From: Hippopus hippopus
Lineage: Eukaryota > Mollusca > Bivalvia > Cardiida > Cardiidae
Length of the DNA: 64,000 nt
Reading direction: 5' to 3'
Assembly: GCA_946811185.2 (NCBI GenBank)
Contig: OX328107.1
Span: forward strand, 12,799,565-12,863,564
Under the pieces are notes generated by a model. The model had not been told where the DNA came from and ran no database searches. It saw nothing but the letters and a program-made list of their open reading frames with translations. The position numbers and the translations under genes are program-made. Numbering within the stretch: position 1 is the first letter of the stretch; every line of letters starts with the position of its first letter. Shown one piece after another: positions 35,001 to 47,000 of this stretch.

Positions 35001-38000
35001 TATTTGCCATTTTAATATCACTGCCGCGAATACATAATGTCGATAACATCATACCAGTTAATGCCACTCATACGCAAACGAAGCCAGGCACTTGTCCATC
35101 TTTGGTCTTTTATTATTTGTTTAATGACTAATTAATACGAGACCATTGTTTCTACCTGCCCTCGTAAACAGAAAACGAACATTGACGGGATTTTGATTAT
35201 TCAGTTGAATATCTGGTGCTATATTGATCCTTGGCTTTTGTTTTTTTCGAAACAGATAACAGTTAACAAATGTGATATATTCGTTGCCGTTTTCGTTTTT
35301 TGTGTTCATTTTGTGGGTGTAACATACTCGTTTTGGTGCGCATATAAGAACTTAAGCCACACGAATATATCACATTTTATGAACCATATTCGTTTGATGC
35401 GTGTGTCATTTTCGACCGAATATAATCACGCGTGTGACATATTTGGTCGAATGTTTCCCTCACGTAACATATTCGACCCCTGACATATACGGTTCAACAA
35501 CATCTATACCCTTTTTCTTTATATTACGATTAAGACAAGACCAAGTTAGCCTTGGGTTAAGAAAGACTAGCAATGCTGAAGGTAATTCGTTATTCTAGAA
35601 TTATATTCACGTAGTAACAGACATGTCGCTAGAGGTTTATAGAACATCTCAAGACTGATTGTTTGAACGGTGTTTTAAAACGCTTCAACATCATTTCAGT
35701 CATATCATACCCATGTATGTCCTTGACTTCACCAGTACTAGGGAAGGGCTCTGAAATGTCTTGCCCAAGGATACTCCCTCGTGGGACCAAGTGTTTCGAG
35801 TAAAGATAGAGCTCGGAAATCCCAGGCTACAAGCTCTACACTCCACCATCAAGCCAAGCAGAAACCCGAACACTTTCAAATACATTTATTTGACAGGATA
35901 GAAAACATTGTGGGAAAAGTAGAAAATGCCGGTTACCAGCATTTCCAACTTTTTCGAACGGCCGCTACCTCAGCGTCATTGAAACCAGGGTTGTGTGGTA
36001 AAGGGAAAAAGACCGAGTGTCTGTCTGAAATTGGTCGATGGATCTAAAACAAGATATAAATTTGTAATTGAGGTGTTAGTTTTTATACTGATCTTTACTG
36101 GTATCGTATCCTGTACTTTCATATCTGTGTCGTATTTAGGTATGTTTCAAGGCAGTTGTGTTTCTAATCTTTCTAAAAGTGTGGCCACATTTGCAACAGT
36201 ATAAATTTACTATCTTGCTGTAGATGGTAGCTCTTTGACTGCTGTATTTACATGTTATTACCTAAAAGAGCGAAAAATCCCCTGACGAAAATCGCAGGAC
36301 GAAAAGCGAAGGACGAGGCTAGCGACAGGAAAAGGGGCTTTCTTTACAGTGTTTCCATTCATTGATCTGTATCATTACTGAATTAATGATAAATCAATTC
36401 CATGATCAAATCATGTCAAGCACTGTGTATTCAGCTTTAGATAAATTTCCGTTTTTTGTGAGGCCAGCGAGACATCAAAGTGTCTCATTATATACCTCCA
36501 ATTGGAGAGTTACGAAAAAATTTTTACGGAAATATTTACACAAGCTTTGTAAAAAGCACGTAAAAATTTCGTCACTTTTGCGTAAATGAAAAGATACGAA
36601 AATTCTTACACAGACCTAAGTAAAACGGGTCCCCGGTACTTAAAAAATGCCTTGGTGGGGCAACCCAAACAAACAACTACGGGTAACCCACACCGATAAG
36701 AAAAGACCTAAGTATATTCGCCCGATATTTACACACTAACATAACCATTATTAACCACGTGTCCTTTGGTTCCTATTCAGAAAGAAAAACATCTTGTCAA
36801 CACCACTATGCAAAAATGGCCCTCTTTATGTCAAAAATTGGGCTATTTCTTTCATCCACCCTTGAAACACATTTCAGCAGGGCCCAGCAGAATCGCCTCA
36901 ATGAGGCGGCCCTTATGAGCAACAACAACAACAACAACAACACCACCAATAACAACAACAGCATACCCGGATTATGTAGACAAGCAGATAAAGTTATATC
37001 TTTGCAAACCCTACCTCATGCTATATAAAATGGGTATATAGAGGTCCTTAATTCATGAATATGTTTACGTAATGTAAAATACTGAATAATATTAAAAACG
37101 AAAGGCCAAGACCTGCCTGCGTATCCGCTCAGCCCGGTCTTGGTCCCCGCCAGTTGCGATTTGCTAAGCAAAAATTTGTCAAATTCTGCCAGGGCAGACG
37201 ACACTGCTCTACTAGAACTTAGCTATCCAATGCAGCCCTAAACGAGAAAGGAAAAAACAACAACAACATCAACAACAAAAAGTGCAACTATTGTTTAGAA
37301 ATAGGTCGAGACAAAAAAAGTGCGATTATTGTTTAGAAATTTGAGAAATAATGACATTGTGTCCAAAACCAGCTTTTAATAGCGATTTTTCTGTAGTACG
37401 AATTCAAGCAAGGGAAGTAATCACTTTTCGGTCATTTTTTTCATCTGAATTTTTTTTATATTTTATCATAGATGCTCAAAACTAACTCGAATGTCCACCA
37501 CAAAAAAGAGAGGCCAAACCTCTGATTTCAGTCAAAAGTTGGCCGAGTTGAACCTTTGAAATCACGGAACATTTTTGGCGCGAAATGCTTTGTCGTTATT
37601 GACATATACTTCAAACAATACCCCCAAAAACATTATAAGTACACTTGAGTACTTTATTCAATTTGCATTTGGCTGGCTTATTTCTTTGTCTACAGTGTAT
37701 CAGGACCCACCACCGAAATATGATCTTTTTTCTTGCAGAAGACACAACAGAAATGCAATAAAACTTTATTCATCGATTTAATTTCACTGTGCCCATCATG
37801 TGTGTCAACACACAATGTCAATGCAAATTAATGATAAATCAAGTCAATGCAAAAGATTGTGTTGTACAAGTGACGAAATTTCTTTTATAAGAACAAAAAA
37901 AGAAAAGAGTTCTAAAACCGATTCAAGTCACAGCACAGAGTGACTGTACAAATCCAAAACATGCTTCTCCAAGTCACAGTACAAAATTTAGTAAGTAGAC

Positions 38001-41000
38001 AGAGAAGAATTTCAATATTCTAATCGCTTTTGATGTCATATCTTGGAACTCGTTGATAAAAAGCGAAGGCGTCTACATGTACAGACCTTTTTATCAAGAA
38101 AGAACACTGTCATGTACGCTAATGAGATAATGCTGGTATTTTTGTGGTCAAAAACCATTTCAGTATTTGTACATGAAGCTGATCAGGTCATTTCCATTGC
38201 CCTAAGGAGGTTACAAATCGCACGCTCATGTGCCTGGTATGCTCTATGTATATCAAAAGTACACATGGATAAGAAGATTTCAAATATAAGAAAAAAAAAA
38301 ACGAAAAAGCACTAGCTTGACTTACCATGTGAACGCAATTGTGTACATGAAAGTGATAGAACGTCACTTAGAAGCCTAAGTCACTTGCAGTATCAAACAC
38401 TGTACACTCCCCGGTCCTACACTGAGACTGGCGTTCTTGTTCAAAATTCGGAGAGGGAAGTCGGTTGGCAAGGCAAAAATTAACGAATATTGTCGATCAA
38501 GTTATATCCGCGAAGGAAAAATTGAAAAAAAATCTCTGGCAGTTTTTTTCTAACAAGTTTTGTAATGTTAAGGGTGGAAAATGGCTTCGCACTTGCTTCC
38601 GCGATGGAATGCCAAACTATTTCAATCCGATGTATACATGAGTAGAAAAGTTGTAATGTCACATTGTACCGAAAGTTAGGAAAATTATGTCAAATACTAT
38701 GATACATGTATTCATTGTCACAACTTTGGAAAATTCAATTATTTGGTTATGGGAATTAATGAACAACTCGATAATCAGGCGTATGGAACCTTCATTCGAA
38801 AGAAACATCGTAGTAGCCTTTATAACTGTACCGACTAAGCACAATTACTGGCACTGCAGTTATTTCAAAAAGATAAATAAATCATTGACAGAATGGATAC
38901 CAAGACCTAATAAATAAATACGGTTAAATTTAGTTTCGAATGAATCTTAGAAAATTTGAAATTACTTATGGCAAAATATGCTTTCGGTTTGTTAATTGTG
39001 TACAAAGAAAAAAAGGCCATTTCATCTTTCACGTGGTGTGATGGTACAAGAAAAACTTACCTGCACAGCGATTAGAAACGCTTGTGGAGCCATCCACAAC
39101 ATATACGTCGACGTTACCTTGATCACTTTTCTAAAATACAGAAACTGAATCTTACAAAAAAAAAAAAAAACTACTAACTTAGCATTCAGACGATATTCGA
39201 GCAATTCCACTTTTCTTTGCGGTACAACAAATTTATTTCTCTATTATGTTCAATTTTGTCAATCTGTGTCAAATTAGTCCTTCAATCAAGCCGAATACAG
39301 GTTACTGGCTCCCAGGCACGCGGTCAAACCACCGAGAAGTTGTTTTGGCCCGTCTACAAATAGGTCATACACACTTGATGCATCCATACCTTCTCAAAGG
39401 GGAGGAATGTATCCCATGCAACGCCATTATCACTGTCAAGCATATACTGATAGAGTGCACAGACTTTGCACCTATCAGGGACAGGTACTTTCAGGTTGAC
39501 AGTTTAAAAACGCTGTTTGATACTGTAAAGTTGGAATCACTTTTTGAATTCCTGAAGGAAGTTAACCTTTTTAAGAAGATCTAGTCTTACGTTTATTGTC
39601 TTTTCTTTTAACATCACTCTTAACGTACATTGTTTTGCCTCTTTAATTGGAGGATTCTTACTCTATTAGGTGTTGTTTTGTTTTAAAATTGCAAAGATTT
39701 TAGGGCCTATTGGCCTTTGCAAATTTTTTTTTTTTTTTTTTTTTTATTACTATTAAAACAAGATTGCTGACTCATCGTTAATGTTTTAAACATCAGGTTC
39801 CAACGGTTCACAGTATTATCTGAAGTAACGGCATGGTTAAATTTGTAAATGCGCCCAATATGACCTAAGATGTCGACGGGCCATAAAACGCTACTCATTC
39901 ATTCATTCATTCATTCATTCATTGAAAAACTAAATTTCTATCTCGACAAATCCATTTTGGGGCACATATTAAACAAAAACTAGACACGCGTTAAAAAAAT
40001 AAATTTCATTTACACAAACCCGTGATTTACAAGAATATCTCAGTTAATTTCCTTTTTAGAGGCTCGAAAGTTAGTGTTACCGATTGTGAAGGTATGGCTT
40101 TACAGTGAAAATAACACTTTTTGACGGAAACTTTTTTTTTTATTTAGAAAATTAAAAGATAGATAACATAACAAATCATAACTTAGCTTGTCTTGATAAA
40201 CAAGATATATAAAGCTTTAGAAACGGAGCAACTGCTCCATTTCCGGTAATGTTTCATCAAAGGTAAGCACTGCGGGTTATAAGTCATAAAAAAACTTTCT
40301 TTGAAAATAACACAGAAAACCTCAATTACCTATTCTCTGTAAACAGATATGGAATCTCTTGCCGTAAACACAAACATACCATCGGGAACAAAAGTCCGAC
40401 AAGCGCTGGAACAATAATAAATATAAAATAAATAAATATTCAGATTTTCATGCTATAAAGAAAGAAATTATCTTTAACATTCTGGCGTTAGTGTGCGCAA
40501 AGGTACAGTCGTATATGAGACTATTAGGAAAGTAAAACCCGAAACACCTTAAATTTTGTTCTAATTGTAGCACTTAATACATCTCTGAAGACTTACTTTA
40601 CGGCAAAGATTTGAAAGTATTTTCAACTGAATCCTTTCTTTCATTTCTACATAAGAATTCATACCAGAATCTCGTAGATACCAGTATCATGGGCTGTGAT
40701 TAGCCCAATCATAATTTAGCTGAAATTAATACGTAAATGTCGACACCATGCAAATGGTAAAGCAAGAGTGGATATTATGAATCTTTGCCTTCCGAACATT
40801 GTTGGCGGGTGGCGCTGCTTAACTGAAAAACAGTGTCAGTCCTTAATCCGAATGTATAAACTTCCTAATTCCTAGCTACTGCTGTTTTAATATTGTATAG
40901 GAAAGGTTCTTTTCCATAGAAATACATTAAGTTTTCCAAGTAAAGCTGAAGTTGCCTTCACGTGAAAAAAGCCGGTCAGGATTTTGGCTGAACAGAACAT

Positions 41001-44000
41001 TTAGTTTGACGATGATTGTACCCTGTGAAAAATATTCATACAAAAACAAATGAAAAGATAAAATATGATTAAATGAACTAAGATTACAAAGAAAAACAAA
41101 AATTCCATGCATTTTATTTATTTAAAGCTGTAGATTAATATACTCACGTGCAAGAATCAGAGCTGTCATACACGTGCATTTCGCGAGGTCTGGTTTGTTA
41201 GCCCCAAGTAGATATCCCACTCTCACAGATACACCGTTTGAAAGCCCAACAGGAAACTGAAGATACATGAGTTCTTCAAAACAAGATTCCAAAGCGTATT
41301 GTAGGTAACAATAAATGTTTGACTCTAAAAAAACTCACGGGTCTCTTGGTTTTTTGTATGAACATATGTCTTTTGGCTTCATTCAGAGGTTGTCAGCTTT
41401 GGCCATTTGTTTAGTTAAGAATATTTTAACTATTATTAAACGACAAAACTGAAAATAATTCGTGAGTAAAAAAAAAAAAGAATGTTTTTTGGAAGGTAGA
41501 AAAATTTATAGGAACACAAGAAAATGTTATTAATGATTTTCTCCTTTTTCCACATTGTTTTCAAAAGTCATCCTCTTTGGGTTGTTATAACTCGATAATG
41601 CTTGGTAAAGGAAAATTAAGTTATTTTACCCTTTGTAGCGAAACAAAAATAGTCACTTGAAATTACGCCAGTCTCTTTGGCTGAGTTAGTAAATTGCTTA
41701 GCATTTTGTTCATACATAGTCATGTTTCAGACAAGGCCGAGCCCGGTGGCTGAGTCGGTTACGTACGGGGCTTTAAATCAGGTTGTTGCAGTATAAGTAA
41801 AAGGAACTCTCCAGGAAAGCATGGACAGGATATCTCGCCGCAACGGTATAACTGAAATAATGTTGAAAACGGCTTTTAATAGGATACAAAAATAGTTTGA
41901 GACAAACCTTAAGACATTGCAGTCACAGTTGCCAAGTTTAAGTCTTTCTTTTATCATGATGCGTGTAACTATTGTTTCTTCACGACAGTAGCAGTATTGA
42001 GTAAAATTGCTCCTACATCCGCAGTGTACAGCTTCATCATAATTTCATACTAAAGTGCAATAACATAATATACCTACTATTGTTGCAATAAACGTTAGGT
42101 AGTAAGTTACACTATAAGCAGCAAACTCAACCTTCCCAAATAAACCTGAAGACAGAAACACGGTGGAATCTTCGCCAATACAGTATGAAACACTTCTAAT
42201 GCATCGGTTTATTCCAACTTTATGCTCAAGCAAGCACATTCTTTAGAAAACTTTATAGTAGCACAATTTGAACTAAGTTGAATATTGTTTCCATTTTTTT
42301 CACGATAAACAATAATACTATTATACTATAATATTAATAATTATTAAAGAGTAACTGGGCTGTTGTCTTAGTAAAATACAGGGAAAAACAAGCTATCAGT
42401 TCTTTTTTTGGAGAAACAATATTCTCAGGGTGTTTCATAATATCTGTCCTTATATGAAAAACAAATAACATTTTCAGCTTTAAAGGTATGAAAAATTGTC
42501 ATTTGAAAGGAAAGAATAACATTCTCTATTGATATATACACATAAATAACGTCATTTCCTGTATTCTGTTTAAAGAATATCGTTTTGAAATTTTTAAATT
42601 ATCCAAAGAAATAGATCACCAAAAACAGTCCGATATCCCGATATTTATTAAAAGATTCGAAGATCCTGGGACAGCTGATGAAAGGCGGCATAATAATCCT
42701 GGGCGCTAAAAATCAGTGAGAGCTCACCAGGTCAATGCAGAAGTGAATAATGTGATTTAAGAGACTTCAAAAAAAAGGTCAGCGTGACGAGTATTAGGTA
42801 GCATAGGTAACACTCCTAACGCAACAAGTTAATGATTTGAATGTTACACACCATTCACGATTTCTATTATGCAACATCTAAAAGAGACCAATGTTGCCAG
42901 TCGATTTTTCTGCGTTCAGTGGATGGCTGCCAACATTCTTATTGTTGATAGACTGTGGTTGTCTGGTGATGCTCACTTTTATTTGAATGCCCAAGTTAGG
43001 GGTAAAACCCTGACGATATCGGTGAAAATGTTACAGTGTGGGCAGCGTTAATGCAGATAAGATAATTGGATTATTTTCTTAAAAGACAATGGCGTGAACA
43101 TTAACACGGTAAATAAGGATCCCCATATTCGATATTATTAGAACGAAATTCATTCCCAAACTTTGAGAGGATGGAGTAAACATTAGGAAGAGTTGGTTTC
43201 AACTAGATGGCGTAGCCAGGAAGCATTAAGGAGATTTGGTTTTAACTAGATGGCATAACAAGTAAACATTAGGGGGGTTTGGTTTCAACTAGATGGCGTA
43301 ACCAGTAAGCATTAAGGAAGTTTGGTTTCAAGTAGATGAAGTAACCAGTAAACACTAATAAAGTTTGGTTTCAAGTAGATGAAGTAACCAGTAAACACTA
43401 AGGAGGTTTGGTTTCAACTAGATGGCGCAACCAGTTAACACTAAGGAGGTTTGGTTTCAACTAGATGGCGTAACCAGTAAACACTAAGAAAGTTTGGTTT
43501 CAAGTAGATGAAGTAACCAGTAAACACTTAGGAGGTTTGGTTTCAACTAGATGGCGCAACCAGTTAACACTAAGGAGGTTTGGTTTCAACTAGATGGCGT
43601 AACCAGTAAACACTAAGGATGTTTGATTTCAACTAGATGGCGTAAGCCAACATACCGCAGGAGCCGTATTAGGATACTTAACAAGGACCTTAGGCAACAG
43701 GGTTAATTTTCTGAAAACAGAACATGAGTTGCAACCTCATTCGCCGGACCTGAGTCCCATAGATTTTTTTTCTTGTCTCCGAGAGACAATGATGAATTAA
43801 AAGTAGACAGTAGGCGGGACCAAGTAACATTTTTTTAGCAAAAGGCTGTTGGTTCACTGGCATCAATTAAATGCCTTGTAGAAATCAAAAGCTTATAAAA
43901 TAGGAACATATATTAGGCAACAACACTCACACCATATATAAATGCCGATTTAGTCAGCAAAAAGAGAGCCAACAACTTTTATCGTTCACGAGCTAAACAC

Positions 44001-47000
44001 GACGTTTTTTTTTTAAGTTCTGCCGATAAGGTAGATTAAACTTCGGCTTCAAAAAAGCTATGTCTGATCTAGACTCTATTCTGTCCGATAGTTTGTAAGA
44101 GGTGGAAAAAGCATCCTAGCTAAAGTTACAACAGCCGGACTCATCCTTTAAAATGAAAAATGTGCTTTTGTATATTAAGTTTACTTTTCCCAAAATACAG
44201 TCAATGGGATGTATAATGACTAATGAGTGGTTATAATAAAACGTTTGTGATAAACAATGATCTGTCTTACCGACCAAAATCGTGAGTATATCATAAACAC
44301 CCCATTCAAGAATGGTCATAACCATTCCTGGAATCGCAAGTCTAAGAATTTGGCTGAGATTGTCAATGCAATCAATTGTCCAACCTGTCGAAATAAAGAA
44401 TCATCTAGCAATGACATGCAACAATCTTTGGAAATCAGTCTGGCCGAGTTCGGATTCAATTCTCATTAACTGGATTAATAGTCTTGCGCATGTTAGAATG
44501 CGCTACCCGGTTTCAGCAGAAAAAACACTTATTTCCTCACTAACAGCTGAATTGGGTGTTTAGTTTCTGTCCTAAATATGCCTGGTACATGCTTCATACA
44601 ATAATTCACCGTACTAAATGTCAGAAAAATAGGACTTACTCGTAAAAAAATGAAAAAAAAAAAAAAGGATATAAAACAGAGTGATAGAAATTAAGTGTAT
44701 ACAATAACGTATATCTTGCGAATCGACAATTGATATGAGTCATGCTCTGTGAAAAGGGAGCTTTATGCATCTCTGTGATGCATCATACCAAGCAATGCAT
44801 CATTTGACCAATGTCGGCCTGCGCAGGGTGACATTGGTCAAACTTTTTGTAAATGTATTAAACCCACCCTTTCCACGAAGCAGTGTTCATATATCTATTG
44901 ATCGGATATGTCTGACCTCTTTGATTGCCAATTTATTACTTCATTAAATTTGAATTCCAGTTTGATGTAGGTAAACCCGTTTTATATAAGGGTTGGTTTC
45001 AACGATTACCGTAATTTAGCTTATGAAATACTCACCGTTCCATACTGCATCGGAGGTTGTCATTAAGATGATATACAACAAGTATAAAACAAATATCAAC
45101 CAATTTGTCAAGCAATATGCCAGTCCTGCACCACTTCACAAACATGTCAAATATCAAAATAATAAGAATGAATTGAAATCAGTTTAACTCTTTACCAAAC
45201 TACAAACTTTTAGACTCTTCCATATGGGAAGCTTTTGCAAACAAAAAGTTTACCTCGCTCAAATTATAATATTTGCCTTTGACAGGGCAGAAAAAAATGT
45301 TGGAAAAAAATAATGATTATGTGTCTTTTAAAATGGGGATTGTTTTGCAAAGGGTTAAAATCCTAATTCGTGAAGATTATCAGCATTTCAATAATTTCAT
45401 CATGGATAGAGAAAGTTATCACTAATCAATCATGTGTTCAGGATACGCCGTCAAAATTGCATACTTAAAGTTTGTTGTGTTCGTTACCAGTTGTTAGATT
45501 CATGGCTTCTTAAAACAGTACTAGTGTTATTCAATCTTTGTAACGAGTACGCAAATTCCCATGCTGTAATCACAATAGAATTCTATTTTCAGATGAGGTT
45601 ATGCAAACACATGTACCTGTAACTCAAGATGGATTTTAGCGGTACTACATTGCGACTTTCCACCACTGTTTACGGTTTTGACCTAGAAATCTGAAACGTT
45701 TTATTCTCTCAAGGCCATAAATAACGGCAATTTGTTTATTTAAAAACATATTGCCAAATTCTGTAAATTGACCAAAAAGCAACGCTTACCACTTTAAAAG
45801 ACGAGGACTTGAAGACTACTTTCTCAAATAAAAAGAAAAGGGTTTGCATCTAATCTTCGGTGTCTAGACGATACTAATCCTTTTAATTGGCTTGAAAATT
45901 ATAAAACAACTAGCGAAGTCGATTTTTTTTTTATTTCTTATAAGGACTCGGATATACCTCTTTCAGGAAGAAGTCCGTATTAGATTCCCTACATTATTCA
46001 TATAAATTATCAGCAGATAATCGTGGCAATGTTATTGCTGAAAATGGCATGGGAAATAAATAAGTTCGTCTGCGAAAAACAGTACCTGATTTCAAGCTGT
46101 AACACATCTAGTAACAAGAACTGCAGGCCGAAATCGAAAATATATGATATCAACGGAATGAGGTAGTGAACATGGACGAGACCTTGTGTATATGTATAAC
46201 TGCGTAAAACACTCGTTATGGCCATGGCCTGAAAGAAGACAGCACAGTAATAATGGTATTTCAACAGGATTAGGTTGTGCCTGTTGATCATACAAGTTTA
46301 GAAATGCTGTGGTTGATCCATGTTAGTTTTAAAGATTTACTGGAATTCCTCTCGAATTTCGGAGTTCCTATGATGTCGCTATTGAAATAAGGAAAAATGA
46401 TGATCTGAGCAAAGAGTGGATGTTCTATCATGTTTTGGTACATGCATTTATCGCTGGAATTAGCTATTCTATGAGTTTTTAATGTAAACTATAGTATGCA
46501 GTGCATTGTAGATCGTTAATGGTCAACTTATGAACAAAAAAAAAAAAAAAAAATCAACGTAATCCGTCTGCAAGAATTTTTCAGGCACGTTAGAGTAACC
46601 TTTTTGATTTCAAGTAGTTTGGATTTTAATCCGTATGTCCCTTTAACCCTTAGGCTGCTGAGCGCGGCTCAAAGACCTTTGGCGGACAGTGTAGATCAAG
46701 ATCAGACTGCACAGAAGGTGCAGTCTGATCTAGGATCTACACAGTCATATTAGGAGATATTTTTCCCTCAAAAATAGCTTTGAAATAGTAATATTTGGCT
46801 TTTACTATCGGCTTGCAAAATTCGTTTAACTTATTGCGCAGGTTAAGGTTTAAGAAATATCTCATGTTTTAGGATAGAAACATTGCGGGAAAACATAAAA
46901 GTTGACGAATAAAACTTACAGGAAGACCAGCAGTTGCGAACAGGATATACTTTCCAGCATTTCTGTTGAGATGAAAGTATGAGTATAAAGAACAAGATGG

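Larger units (their letters stand above)
34019..35498. mobile_element. 1.5-kb element with GTTGAACCGTATATGTCA inverted ends
   Basis: Inverted ends of about 60 bp: GTTGAACCGTATATGTCA at 34019 and its reverse complement ending at 35498, with further CGAATATGT(A/C)ACACGCGTG strings inside both ends. A possible 6-bp direct repeat ACATCT flanks it (34013-34018 and 35500-35505). The interior contains the ATC repeat and a tandem duplication and encodes nothing recognisable. Confidence 0.65.

Noticed and set aside
40960..41037. Candidate MATE exon with TTTTTCACAG acceptor
   Set aside because: The required phase hits a stop, and the exon at 40330-40405 joins both neighbours perfectly.
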